The position numbers were made by a program, and so were the translations under genes. From Alcanivorax sp. 1008 (lineage in GTDB: Bacteria > Pseudomonadota > Gammaproteobacteria > Pseudomonadales > Alcanivoracaceae), in contig NZ_JAFMPS010000007.1 in the NCBI RefSeq assembly GCF_020667895.1, positions 62,001 through 126,000 on the forward strand: a DNA stretch of 64,000 nucleotides, read 5' to 3'. The notes beneath the pieces are model-generated. The model had not been told where the DNA came from. It ran no database searches and saw only the letters and a list, made by a program, of their open reading frames with translations. Positions 1 through 8,616 of this stretch are shown piece by piece; the first letter of the stretch is position 1, and each line of letters starts with the position of its first letter.

Positions 1-549
1 GGTTTCCAGAAGGGTACGGTAGAGCTGGATGGCAGTGTTGTAGTCCGTGTCCAGCATGGCACCATCAAGTCCGCTGTAAAGACTGCCAGCCAGATCAAGG
101 GCAGCATAACGCTGGTCCCGAGTTTCAGCTTGTTGCGCTTCACGCATGAAGTTTTCATACAGAAGCTTATCTACATTCATATCAAGCTCTGCCCGGTCGA
201 CAGCCGGGTTTGCATTCAGCTCCTGATCCTGAAAGCCAGCGTCTTCTTCTTCTGCAGCAGCGAGCGCCAGGTCTGCCATGCGGCGAATGGAGCGACTACG
301 TTGCTCAGGATCCTGAAAAAGCTCAACAGCGCGCTGATAGCTTTGCAGGGCAGCCTGAGCTGATACGTTATCGAGGTCCTGAGCCTCAATGGTAATTTCG
401 GTTTGCTCCAGATCTGCCAGAGTTGTGCCGGTATAGCGGGCCTGCTCCTGCAGCGCCAGATCGTCCGTGGTGGATTGACTGGCGCAGCCGGCCAGTGAAA
501 GGGCGACGGCAGCAGTAATAGTGCGAATACGAAAGGTGCCTCTGCTCAT
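1..549 (-). CDS. TPR-like lipoprotein, 3' part missing at window edge
   Basis: The gene starts with ATG at 549 and runs off the left edge, giving about 183 visible codons. The N-terminus has a short basic segment, a hydrophobic stretch and a lipobox ending LAGC (Cys around residue 22), so a lipoprotein is predicted. The rest is helical, rich in Ala, Gln, Glu and Leu, with TPR-like periodicity (for example around ALQSYQRAVELFQDPEQRSR). The start overlaps the stop of the upstream gene as TGATG, so translation is probably coupled. I do not recognise a specific family. With its two upstream partners it looks like part of an envelope complex, which is inference from signal sequences and spacing only. 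Confidence 0.75.
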   Translation of the reverse strand, partial: MSRGTFRIRTITAAVALSLAGCASQSTTDDLALQEQARYTGTTLADLEQTEITIEAQDLDNVSAQAALQSYQRAVELFQDPEQRSRSIRRMADLALAAAEEEDAGFQDQELNANPAVDRAELDMNVDKLLYENFMREAQQAETRDQRYAALDLAGSLYSGLDGAMLDTDYNTAIQLYRTLLET

Positions 550-2507
550 CACTGCGCTTTCCCCTGCAGACGGTCACTGAAGGACGCGTCCTGAACTCGC
601 GCCATGGCCAAGTGTGCCTCGGCAAGCTGCTCACCGAGCTGGACGCGATTTCGCGCCAGCACCTGCAAGGCGTCGTTCTTGAGTAGCTGGCCAAGTTTGC
701 TCATCAGTTTCTCGGTTTCAGCGATCATCTTGTCAATATCCTGGCGTCGCGCGTTCAGTCTTTTGCCCAGATCGCTGCGAATATGAAGCGAGGCGTCTCT
801 TACTAGCTGTTCAGCTGCCTCAATGCGCAGGCCTGAGATCTCTATATCCTCTCCCGCCTGTGTTACATCTCGCAGCTGCTGCTCTCTATTTTGCGGAGCT
901 GCACTTGCGATACTGTATAGCAGAACGCCTTTTACTCTGCGTAGCCGTTCACGTTGTGGCGAAGTGGCAGGTAATCCATTGAGCTGGCTTTCCAGTGCAG
1001 CAATAAGCTCCCAGGCCATCAGCTGATCATAATCGGCAAGGTCCTGTGGCCGCTTCATGTCCAGACGTTGCGGCATGTTCACAGCAATGTCTGCAGCCAA
1101 GGCGCCGGCTTCCTGTTGCTGGCGTTTCAGGGCAAGCAGTTTGGCCCGGGCATCTGGCAATACTCTCTCAAGCTGGGCCTGCTGGTTGCGCCAGGCGCTT
1201 TCCATGGCCGGTACAGATTGCTGCCAGTCGAGTAGTAGTGTGCGAAGACGATCAAGCTCCATGTACTGGCGGAACTGCTCAGAAAAATCATGAGATGCGA
1301 ACAGTCGATACAGATAAGGCATCTCCGGGCCGGCATCAGCACTGTAATTGGCCGCGCTCGCCATCGGATCAAGATTCATATTGGCAGCTTTGTCGTGACT
1401 CTTAAGGCGGTCCAGCCAGCGTTGCTCGTCGACATTGCGTATGGCCAGCTCAACCTGCCGCAGTTCATCACGTAGAGTCTCAGTGGCAAAACGGTAGCCC
1501 GCCAATGCCTGAGGAATGGCGCCGAGCTCCTCGTAGGCCCGCGGAGCCAGCAGCAAAGCCTCTTGCACCGATTGATGGCTGGGGTTGCGGCGGACGAGCT
1601 CCAGCCAAAGAGGAAGGGCGCGGCGGTATTCCTTGCGTTCAAAATTGCTTAGCCCCAGAGCGAGCAGCGCTTCATTGGAAAACGGGCCATCGGCGCGCAC
1701 CCTGACTAATGCTGCACGTGCTTGATCAAAGCGTTTCTCTTTTAACTCAGTCAGACCGATGGCAAGTGCGGAGCGATCCTTCAGGGCGTTGATTTCTTCG
1801 TCGCCTGGCGGAAGGTTCAGTACACCGCTGAGCATTCGAACGCCATCATTGATGTGGTTGGCACGGATCATCGCCACGCCCATATTGTAGGTGGCGTATG
1901 CACCCTCCCGGGTTCCGGCGGGGATGGAGTGCAGGCTGGCCAGTGCTTCGCCGAATTCTTCTTGGCTGATACGTATATTTGCAAGCATCAAATGGCGACG
2001 GGCGTTTTTATCTGCCGCCAAGCCGTCAGTGAGACTGCTGGAAAGTACTTTGGCTGCTTCGTCCATTTGCCCGCGGCGATAATTCAGTGCTGCTTTATGT
2101 AGCCAGGTTTCCGCCCGCAGCTGGGCAAGAATGTCCTTTTCTAAAAGTCGATTAAAAATAGTTTCAGCCTGCTCTGCGAGGCCAAAGTTTACATACAATT
2201 CGCCAAGCATCAGTTCGGCGTATTCAGTGTCTTCGTTGAATAGTCCCACTTTCTGGTTGGCCAGTAGCTGTGACATGGCCTCAAACTGACGATTGCTATA
2301 GAACGAAAAAGTAGATTCGTTAAATGCCAGATAGCGTTTGCTTTCCAGGTCTAGCGGTATTGCTTCCACCGGCAAGTCGTCGCCGATTACCAGTAGGCCG
2401 GCCTGAGCGTTGAATGCGAGCGTGCTGGCTGCGATGGCCAGCGGCAGCAGGGTGCGCCGCCAGAACCGGCGACTACGCGGCATAAGTTTTCCCGAAGCAT
2501 CGCTCAT
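549..2507 (-). CDS. Exported TPR-repeat protein, function unknown
   Basis: This is a 652-residue protein. A twin-Arg/basic N-terminus is followed by a hydrophobic stretch ending around AFNAQA (about residue 36), so it is probably exported. Residues 60-340 show repeated helix pairs typical of TPR/Sel1-like solenoids (for example AELMLGELYVNFGLAEQAET). The C-terminal half is helical and probably coiled-coil (about 450-640). The start follows the stop of the upstream gene directly and the stop overlaps the next start, so the three genes form a compact operon. TPR solenoids mostly scaffold complexes. No catalytic motif is visible and the family is not recognised. Confidence 0.75.
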   Translation of the reverse strand: MSDASGKLMPRSRRFWRRTLLPLAIAASTLAFNAQAGLLVIGDDLPVEAIPLDLESKRYLAFNESTFSFYSNRQFEAMSQLLANQKVGLFNEDTEYAELMLGELYVNFGLAEQAETIFNRLLEKDILAQLRAETWLHKAALNYRRGQMDEAAKVLSSSLTDGLAADKNARRHLMLANIRISQEEFGEALASLHSIPAGTREGAYATYNMGVAMIRANHINDGVRMLSGVLNLPPGDEEINALKDRSALAIGLTELKEKRFDQARAALVRVRADGPFSNEALLALGLSNFERKEYRRALPLWLELVRRNPSHQSVQEALLLAPRAYEELGAIPQALAGYRFATETLRDELRQVELAIRNVDEQRWLDRLKSHDKAANMNLDPMASAANYSADAGPEMPYLYRLFASHDFSEQFRQYMELDRLRTLLLDWQQSVPAMESAWRNQQAQLERVLPDARAKLLALKRQQQEAGALAADIAVNMPQRLDMKRPQDLADYDQLMAWELIAALESQLNGLPATSPQRERLRRVKGVLLYSIASAAPQNREQQLRDVTQAGEDIEISGLRIEAAEQLVRDASLHIRSDLGKRLNARRQDIDKMIAETEKLMSKLGQLLKNDALQVLARNRVQLGEQLAEAHLAMARVQDASFSDRLQGKAQ

Positions 2508-3026
2508 TTATTCATTCCATTCGCGGAATTCGAATCGATGCTGCATGGTACTCAGGTCATCAACGACCCGTAGTTCCAGCATCTTTCTGCCAGGTCCTTT
2601 AGTGAAGGTGTGGGTGGTGGTCTTTTGGTAGTCCTTGCCTTGCGGATCATAGCCCGTAACGGTGGCCTCCAGAGTGTGCCGGCCACTTGCCAGGTTACCG
2701 TGGAAAATACGGTGAATGCCGCCATTAGTTAGCGCAGTAAATTCCTGCTCACTGTAGAAGTGATAGCCCACATGCTTGCCATCCATGGTCAGATTCACAT
2801 CCACCAGGCGAATTGGCGTACCCACATCAACGGAGACAAAAACAGCGCTTTCAGAGCTGGGATACAGCAGCTCCCGTTCAAGTAGTGAAAGGTCTCTATT
2901 CAGGTCCAGCACGCCCTGCTTAAGGTTCTGGATCTGTCCGGAGAGGCCATCATCACTGGCGGCCAACGAACCACTGAGCAGGGTCGCACATAACCCTGCG
3001 AGGATAATTTTGCAGCTAATTTTCAT
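2508..3026 (-). CDS. Small periplasmic protein with coiled coil and beta domain, function unknown
   Basis: The start was set at ATG 3026 (MKISCKIILAGL...), which gives a clean signal peptide (cleavage near SLA-AS). An in-frame upstream start at 3071 would put extra residues in front of the signal. The mature protein of about 150 residues has a short leucine-rich coiled coil (residues about 28-55) and a beta-rich domain that reads like a PEGA/Ig-type fold (VFVSVDVGTPIRLVDVNLTM...). It is the first gene of the three-gene minus-strand operon. I do not recognise a named family. Its role would be periplasmic and may depend on the TPR partners downstream. Confidence 0.65.
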   Translation of the reverse strand: MKISCKIILAGLCATLLSGSLAASDDGLSGQIQNLKQGVLDLNRDLSLLERELLYPSSESAVFVSVDVGTPIRLVDVNLTMDGKHVGYHFYSEQEFTALTNGGIHRIFHGNLASGRHTLEATVTGYDPQGKDYQKTTTHTFTKGPGRKMLELRVVDDLSTMQHRFEFREWNE

Positions 3027-3225
3027 TGGTACAGGCCTGATAATGCTGATTGTTGTTATAAGCCGGCCCATGGTCGGGCGTGGCAGTAGTGCCTATTTGT
3101 AATTAGAAGAAAGGGTTAAATCAAGTGTAGGTGATCAGTCAGATGGCGGCATTTGGGTCAATCGGCTGTTTGGGTCGGCACTCGTGTACACTATTTCGCC
3201 CTGAAAGTGCCGTCTGGAGACGCCT

Positions 3226-4353
3226 GTGCCGGTTGCCCCGTTGCGTATTATTGCTGATGAGAATATGCCGGGTCTGGGCATGTTTGAGGGGCTGGGGCAG
3301 GTTGTTCGGCTGCCGGGAAGGGAAATCTGCCGCCAGCAGTTGCTGGAAGCTGATGTTTTGTTGGTCCGTTCAGTCACAAAAGTTAACAAGGCACTGCTTG
3401 AGGCTACCCCGGTACGTTTTGTCGGTTCGGCCACCATTGGTACCGACCATATCGATCTGCCCTGGCTTGAGCAGTCGGCAATTCACTTTGCCCATGCTCC
3501 CGGCTGTAACGCACAAGCAGTGGCTGAATATGTCCTGCAGGCGGTGCTGAGCTGGCTGCTGGAGCGAGGCAACGGTCTTGCAGGACTGACTTTGGGTGTG
3601 GTGGGCTATGGCAATGTTGGCTCCCGCGTGGCGTCCTTTTTTCGCGCCTTGGGGGTCACAGTGCTTTGCTGCGACCCGCCCAGACAGCGCTGTGGCGATG
3701 CCCTGGAGGGAGGCTGGCACTCCCTTGAGCAAGTCTTGGCGTGTGACGTGGTGAGTCTGCATGTGCCGTTGATCCGCTCTGGCCCGGATAGCACCTTTCA
3801 TCTGCTTGGCATGCGACAGTTGTCGACTATGAGCGCGGAGCAGTTGCTGCTGAATACCTGCCGCGGCGCAGTAATCGATAATCAGGCTTTGCAGACCTTG
3901 CCGCCGGAAGTGTTGCCGCAGTTAGTGCTGGATGTCTGGGAGGCGGAGCCGCAGGTCTCCGCCGAGCTGTTTTCGAGAGTCCGTTGTGGGACGCCACATA
4001 TTGCTGGATACAGCATCGAAGGTAAGTGGCGCGGCAGCTGGATGGTGTGTCAGGCGCTGGCACAATGGTGTGGTCATCAGTCAGTGCCGCCGGAGCCTCA
4101 GGCGCAGGCCACTAGCTATTCAGCTGCGATCGCGACAGTGTCCGATTTGTTCGATCTGCTGGTCAGTCGTTACAGGATGGAAGATGACCATAATGCTTTG
4201 CAGGCCTCATTGTCGGAGGTGCAACCGGCACTCGCATTCGATCGTTTGCGCAAAAACTATCCGGACAGACACGAGCTGGATGGCACCCGAGTCAGTGGCG
4301 CAATCGCGCCGCAGTGGCAGCCACTGCTCAGCCTGCTTGGCGTATCCGGTTAA
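3226..4353 (+). CDS. pdxB: Erythronate-4-phosphate dehydrogenase
   Basis: PdxB oxidises 4-phosphoerythronate to 2-oxo-3-hydroxy-4-phosphobutanoate in the DXP-dependent pyridoxal phosphate pathway. The protein has the D-2-hydroxyacid dehydrogenase layout: N-terminal catalytic lobe beginning RIIADENMPG, NAD-binding GYGNVGS (residues 127-133), and the catalytic triad Arg213 (CRGAVID), Glu241 (WEAEP) and His258 (PHIAGYS), followed by the PdxB-specific C-terminal dimerisation region. Length of 375 aa is normal. The GTG at 3226 is preceded by TGGAGA with 5-6 nt spacing; a TTG at 3241 is the alternative. PLP made here would serve the two aminotransferases further along. The 3' end overlaps a small opposite-strand gene. 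Confidence 0.93.
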   Translation: MPVAPLRIIADENMPGLGMFEGLGQVVRLPGREICRQQLLEADVLLVRSVTKVNKALLEATPVRFVGSATIGTDHIDLPWLEQSAIHFAHAPGCNAQAVAEYVLQAVLSWLLERGNGLAGLTLGVVGYGNVGSRVASFFRALGVTVLCCDPPRQRCGDALEGGWHSLEQVLACDVVSLHVPLIRSGPDSTFHLLGMRQLSTMSAEQLLLNTCRGAVIDNQALQTLPPEVLPQLVLDVWEAEPQVSAELFSRVRCGTPHIAGYSIEGKWRGSWMVCQALAQWCGHQSVPPEPQAQATSYSAAIATVSDLFDLLVSRYRMEDDHNALQASLSEVQPALAFDRLRKNYPDRHELDGTRVSGAIAPQWQPLLSLLGVSG

Positions 4354-4501
4354 TCGGGTAATGCCAGCCATGCTCCAGAGTTTCACAGGCGCGGCGGATC
4401 ATGTCTTCGGTGATCGGCACTTCACGACCCGATTCATCAATCAGGGCGGCACCGTGAAAATCCCTGGTCTGATCGGACGTATTCTGTGGGTGGGTCTGCA
4501 T
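4328..4501 (-). CDS. Small conserved protein resembling the Pseudomonas PA1571 family
   Basis: This is a 57-residue protein starting at ATG 4501, behind a very strong GGAGGA with 7 nt spacing. An ATG at 4516 lies upstream of that SD and is disfavoured. The core reads DFHGAALIDESGREVPITEDMIRRACETL, with a pattern (G-x-AxIDxxGRExPITExMI) that I recall from a short uncharacterised Pseudomonas family. There is no signal peptide or TM segment. Its last 26 nt run antisense to the 3' end of pdxB. Function is unknown. The strong SD and family resemblance make it likely to be expressed. Confidence 0.65.
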   Translation of the reverse strand: MQTHPQNTSDQTRDFHGAALIDESGREVPITEDMIRRACETLEHGWHYPINRIRQAG

Positions 4502-4620
4502 GGTTGGTTCCTCCAACTAATAACTGCTGCCGGTTTGATTAGCGTCTGCTCGCCGCGTATTGGCGACAAGCGGATTGTTGTTTCAGGATATGACCCTTTG
4601 ATGAAAGGTAGGCGGAAAGC

Positions 4621-5745
4621 GTGCTGACGATTGGCTTGATTGTTAATCCATTTGCCGGGATCGGCGGTGCCACCGGCCTTAAGGGAAGCGATGGTGCGCA
4701 AACGGTGGCCGAGGCGCTACGCCGTGGCGCCCGGCCTCAGGCCGCTGCGCGGGCTGCCCGGGCTCTTCAGTTGTTGGTTGGCGCACAGGTCCAGGTGCTC
4801 ACCTGGGGGGGCGCCATGGGTGAGGACAGCGCCCGTCAGGTCGGCTTGCCGGTGCGAGTTATAGGTGCTGCGCAGCAGGCCTGTAGCGCTGACGATACCC
4901 GCTCTGCTGCTACCGCGCTGCTAGATGCCGGGGTGGACTTGCTGGTGTTCGCCGGAGGCGATGGTACCGCGCGGGATATCTGTGATGTGGTGGCTTTGCG
5001 TTTGCCGGTGTTGGGTATTCCGGCGGGCTGCAAGATGCATTCGGCGGTTTATGCGGTGAACCCGGAGGCGGCAGGCCGCCTGTTGCTGCAGATGGCGGAG
5101 GGGGGGCTGGTGAATGCGGCCGAGGCGGAGGTCCGTGATATAGATGAGCAGGCATTCCGGCAGGGGGTGGTTCGCGCTCGCCACTATGGCGTGATGCGGG
5201 TGCCGCAGGATGGCCGTTTTCTGCAGCAGGTCAAATGTGGTGGTCAGGAAAGCGAGGCACTGGCTCAGGTAGAGCTCGCCGCCTGGCTGGTCGAGCAAAT
5301 GGAAGACGACGTCTTCTGGCTAATTGGCTCTGGCTCCACTATGGCGGAGGTAATGACGCAGCTTGGCCTGCCCAATACTCTATTGGGCGTCGACATTGTT
5401 CATAACGGCCAGTTGGTGGCGCAGGATGTCAGCGCTCGGCAGATTCTTGAGGTGATCGGTGATGCCCCGGCCAAGGCCATGATGACCGTGATCGGCGGTC
5501 AGGGGCATCTGATCGGTCGAGGTAACCAGCAGTTTAGTCCGGCGGTTATTCGTCGGCTTGGCAGGGAAAATATTGTTGTTGCAGCTACTCGTAGCAAGTT
5601 GGCAGCTTTGGCTGGCAGGCCCCTGTTGGTGGATAGTGGTGATGCACAGCTGGACCAGCAGTTGTGCGGTCTGATTCCGGTGGCAGCGGGTTATGACGAT
5701 GTGCTGTTGGTACGGGTGGCCACGGATGCTTCGCTGGAAAGCTAG
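4621..5745 (+). CDS. ATP-NAD kinase-like protein (COG3199 type)
   Basis: The protein has 374 aa. The N-terminus MLTIGLIVNPFAGIGG and the GGDGT motif at residues 112-116 (FAGGDGTARD) place it in the NAD kinase/diacylglycerol kinase-like superfamily, in the branch annotated as inorganic polyphosphate/ATP-NAD kinase (AcoX-like). It differs from the canonical NadK encoded at 41.8 kb, so the window carries two members. Substrate cannot be assigned from sequence. The start is GTG 4621, with a weak AGGCGG upstream. It stands alone and is followed by a strong bidirectional terminator shared with htpX. Confidence 0.8.
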   Translation: MLTIGLIVNPFAGIGGATGLKGSDGAQTVAEALRRGARPQAAARAARALQLLVGAQVQVLTWGGAMGEDSARQVGLPVRVIGAAQQACSADDTRSAATALLDAGVDLLVFAGGDGTARDICDVVALRLPVLGIPAGCKMHSAVYAVNPEAAGRLLLQMAEGGLVNAAEAEVRDIDEQAFRQGVVRARHYGVMRVPQDGRFLQQVKCGGQESEALAQVELAAWLVEQMEDDVFWLIGSGSTMAEVMTQLGLPNTLLGVDIVHNGQLVAQDVSARQILEVIGDAPAKAMMTVIGGQGHLIGRGNQQFSPAVIRRLGRENIVVAATRSKLAALAGRPLLVDSGDAQLDQQLCGLIPVAAGYDDVLLVRVATDASLES

Positions 5746-5755
5746 ATACACAAAA

Positions 5756-5783
5756 GACAAGGGCGCCAAATGGCGCCCTTGTC
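5756..5783. terminator. Bidirectional terminator between NAD-kinase-like gene and htpX
   Basis: A perfect 13-bp inverted repeat (GACAAGGGCGCCA / TGGCGCCCTTGTC) lies between convergent stop codons, with short T/A tracts on both sides. It can end both transcripts. Confidence 0.85.
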
Positions 5784-5796
5784 TGTTTGCTCAGTG

Positions 5797-6690
5797 TTAG
5801 CCGTGACGTTGCTCGGTTAGTGCAGCGATACGGTCATCCAAAGGAGGGTGCGAGGCGAACAGAGTCTTCAGCCCCTTGAGGCCGCCACCGTTAATGCCAA
5901 AGGCCACCATCGAATCGGGCATCTGGTTGGGCACTCCATACTCGGCCTTGATACGCTGCAGTGCGTTGATCATACCGCGGCGGTCGGCCAGCTGAGCGCC
6001 GGCAACGTCGGCTCGGTATTCACGCTGGCGCGAGAACCAGGCGACGATGGCCATTGCAACAAAGCCCAGAACGATATCCATGACAATGGATGTGATGTAG
6101 TAGCCAGGACCAAGGCCCCGCTCATTTTTCAGTACCACACGGTCGACGAAGAAGCCGATCACCCGGGCGAAGAAAATCACAAAGGTGTTCACAACGCCCT
6201 GTACCAGCGAAAGGGTGACCATATCGCCATTGGCCACATGTCCTATCTCGTGGGCCATGACGGCTTTTACTTCTTCGCGGGGAAAGCGCTGCAGCATGCC
6301 CTCGGATACGGCCACCAGAGCCTTGTTCTTGTTCCAGCCGGTGGCAAAGGCATTGGCCTGCTGAGCTGGAAAAATACCGACTTCCGGCATGCCAATATTG
6401 GCCTTGCGCGCCAGTTCGGCCACCGTATCCATTAGCCATATTTCATTCTGGCTGCGCGGCTGTTGAATGACCTGCACCTTGGCCGCCATCTTTGCCATGG
6501 GTTTGGAAATAAGCAGGGAAATAAACGAGCCGGCGAAGCCGAATACCAGCGCCAGAACGAACAGCGCACGCATATCCAGATCAACACCGTTTTGCGCGAG
6601 AATGCCGGTGAAGCCGAGCAGATTCAGCACGATACCACCGACGACAAGGATCGCCAGGTTGGTCAGCAGAAAGAGCGCGACACGCTTCAT
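5797..6690 (-). CDS. htpX: Membrane-bound zinc metalloprotease HtpX
   Basis: HtpX is an inner-membrane M48 protease that degrades misfolded membrane proteins alongside FtsH. The 297-aa protein has two N-terminal TM segments (about 4-26 and 40-62), the zinc motif HEIGH (147-151), two further hydrophobic segments (about 160-182 and 195-217), and the downstream REYRADVAGA glutamate motif that completes the metal site. Length matches the family. It is transcribed alone, convergent with the NAD-kinase-like gene. Confidence 0.96.
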   Translation of the reverse strand: MKRVALFLLTNLAILVVGGIVLNLLGFTGILAQNGVDLDMRALFVLALVFGFAGSFISLLISKPMAKMAAKVQVIQQPRSQNEIWLMDTVAELARKANIGMPEVGIFPAQQANAFATGWNKNKALVAVSEGMLQRFPREEVKAVMAHEIGHVANGDMVTLSLVQGVVNTFVIFFARVIGFFVDRVVLKNERGLGPGYYITSIVMDIVLGFVAMAIVAWFSRQREYRADVAGAQLADRRGMINALQRIKAEYGVPNQMPDSMVAFGINGGGLKGLKTLFASHPPLDDRIAALTEQRHG

Positions 6691-6803
6691 GATGGTTTTA
6701 CTCCGTTGTCAGGTTATTGCACCGATATGATGGCAGCTCAAAGTCTTTTCAAGGCTGCGCAATAGAGATTCTCCCGGTGCTCAAGAGTTCCCGCTGTCAG
6801 CAT

Positions 6804-7295
6804 TTATTCTGGCGTCTCGCAGGGCCCCGCCAGCGGGGCGGTAGGAAGAATGATCTGTTGCGGCATGGATGAGAAGAAATATCTCATCATGGCGCTGATC
6901 TTGCTGGACTCGCCACTTCTCAGCACCGCCCGGATTTGCTCGACCACGGTGATCTTTTCAACCATCAGTGAGTCAGGCAGGTCGGGCATGGGCTGCTGGT
7001 AGCGTATCTGGGAGAGGCCGCACAGCAACGTGAAGGCCTTGCCGGTCAGCACTGCCTGATCAATGCCATCCTGATAGATCATTGCTTCAAAGCGCAGGTA
7101 GTCCTCTTCCGCCAGCCACAGCATGGTGCCGAGGCAGGCCATGTGCCGCTCAGAATGCAAGCCCACGTCGTCGGTGGTATCCAGACCGCTGATATCCTCC
7201 ACATAGACTGAAGTGCGGCGCGGAAAGGCGCTGTAAAGATGCAGCAGAATCAGTGCCGCATCTCGGCAAAAGTCATCGATATGCAGATCAGCCAA
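6804..7295 (-). CDS. Conserved hypothetical protein next to alaA
   Basis: This 163-residue soluble protein has no signal peptide or TM helix and is mostly helical (DDFCRDAALILLHLYSAFPRR...). It starts 15 nt after the alaA stop and is presumably cotranscribed with it. A comparable small uncharacterised gene sits between the alaA-type aminotransferase and htpX in Pseudomonas as I recall it. No enzyme motif is visible. Function is unknown. Confidence 0.7.
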   Translation of the reverse strand: MADLHIDDFCRDAALILLHLYSAFPRRTSVYVEDISGLDTTDDVGLHSERHMACLGTMLWLAEEDYLRFEAMIYQDGIDQAVLTGKAFTLLCGLSQIRYQQPMPDLPDSLMVEKITVVEQIRAVLRSGESSKISAMMRYFFSSMPQQIILPTAPLAGPCETPE

Positions 7296-7310
7296 CGGCC
7301 AGCTCCCTGG

Positions 7311-8537
7311 TTACTGCTTGCGCATGCGCTCAAGGTAGCGGCCTATTCGGCCGATGGACTCGCGCAGGTCGTCCGGACTGGGCAGAAAGACGATGCGGAA
7401 GTGGTCAGGCTTGGGCCAGTTGAATGCTGTGCCCTGGACTACTAGCACTTTTTCCTGGCGCAGCAAATCAAGGGCGAAGGCCTCATCGTCTTCGATCGGG
7501 TAAATCTCGGGATCCAGACGCGGGAACATGTATAGGGCCGACTTTGGCTTTACGCAGGACACACCGGGAATCTCATTAAGCAGTTTCCACGCCAGGTCCC
7601 GTTGTCTGCCGAGGCGACCTGTGGGCAGCACAAGATCATCAATGCTCTGGTAGCCACCTAGCGCAGTCTGAATCGCATGCTGGGCCGGTACGTTGGCACA
7701 CAAACGCATTGAGGCCAGCATTTCCAGACCTTCAATAAAGTCATGGGCACGGTGCTTGGCGCCGGAAACTACCATCCAGCCAGAACGGAAGCCGGCAGCC
7801 CGATAACTCTTTGACAGGCCGTTGAAGGTGACGAACAGCAAGTCGTCAGCCATGGAGGCTATGGATATGTGCTTTTCTTCATCATAGAGAATCTTGTCGT
7901 AGATCTCGTCGGCGAGAACGATCAAGTCATTCTGACGAGCAATCTCCAGCAGCTCACGCAGGAAGGTCTGGCTGTAGTTGGCGCCGGTGGGATTGTTAGG
8001 ATTAATGATCACCAGAGCCCGGGTATTGGGGCCGATTTTGGCGCGAATATCATCCAGAGATGGCTGCCAATCCTGCTGTTCATCACACAGGTAATGTACC
8101 GGCTTGCCACCGGACAGACGCACTGCCGCAGTCCACAACGGATAGTCCGGAGCGGGTATCAGGATTTCGTCACCGTTATTTACCAAAGCCTGCATAGCCA
8201 TGACGATCAGTTCGGAGACACCGTTACCGATGATGATGTCATCGATGGTGACACCCTTGATGCCCTTTGCCTGAGTGTAGTGCATCACTGCCTTGCGGGC
8301 CGGAAACAGTCCCTTGGAATGGCAGTAGCCACTGGAATCCGGCAGGTTGGTAATCACGTCCTGAAGAATTTCCTCCGGGGCGTCGAATCCGAACGGTGCC
8401 GGGTTGCCAATGTTCAGCTTGATAATGCGATGGCCTTCCTCCTCCATCCGGTTAGCTTCGCGTAGCACCGGACCGCGTATGTCGTAGCAGACACCCTGGA
8501 GTTTGTCAGATTTGAAGATACTTTTCGGATTGCTCAT
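7311..8537 (-). CDS. alaA: Alanine transaminase AlaA (PLP-dependent class I aminotransferase)
   Basis: AlaA makes alanine from pyruvate and glutamate. The 408-aa protein begins MSNPKSIFKSDKLQGVCYDI, very like E. coli AlaA and its Pseudomonas counterpart. PLP-site signatures are YPLWTAAV, NPNNPTGA (about 179-186), DEIYDKI, the Schiff-base lysine K243 in NGLSKSYRAAG, and the C-terminal FRIVFLP arginine. It lies upstream of a small hypothetical gene with 15 nt spacing. Confidence 0.92.
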   Translation of the reverse strand: MSNPKSIFKSDKLQGVCYDIRGPVLREANRMEEEGHRIIKLNIGNPAPFGFDAPEEILQDVITNLPDSSGYCHSKGLFPARKAVMHYTQAKGIKGVTIDDIIIGNGVSELIVMAMQALVNNGDEILIPAPDYPLWTAAVRLSGGKPVHYLCDEQQDWQPSLDDIRAKIGPNTRALVIINPNNPTGANYSQTFLRELLEIARQNDLIVLADEIYDKILYDEEKHISIASMADDLLFVTFNGLSKSYRAAGFRSGWMVVSGAKHRAHDFIEGLEMLASMRLCANVPAQHAIQTALGGYQSIDDLVLPTGRLGRQRDLAWKLLNEIPGVSCVKPKSALYMFPRLDPEIYPIEDDEAFALDLLRQEKVLVVQGTAFNWPKPDHFRIVFLPSPDDLRESIGRIGRYLERMRKQ

Positions 8538-8561
8538 CGCTGCGACTCTGAAATCGAGTAA

Positions 8562-8583
8562 AGCGGCATTCTACAATGCCGCT
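8562..8583 (-). terminator. Terminator-like hairpin downstream of the GST gene
   Basis: A 9-bp stem AGCGGCATT/AATGCCGCT with a 4-nt loop lies in the 79-nt gap between the GST gene and alaA. Only a short T tract follows on the minus strand, so termination may be partial. Confidence 0.5.
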
Positions 8584-8616
8584 GAAAAGACTGTATATGC
8601 AGGCTGGTGGACAAGA

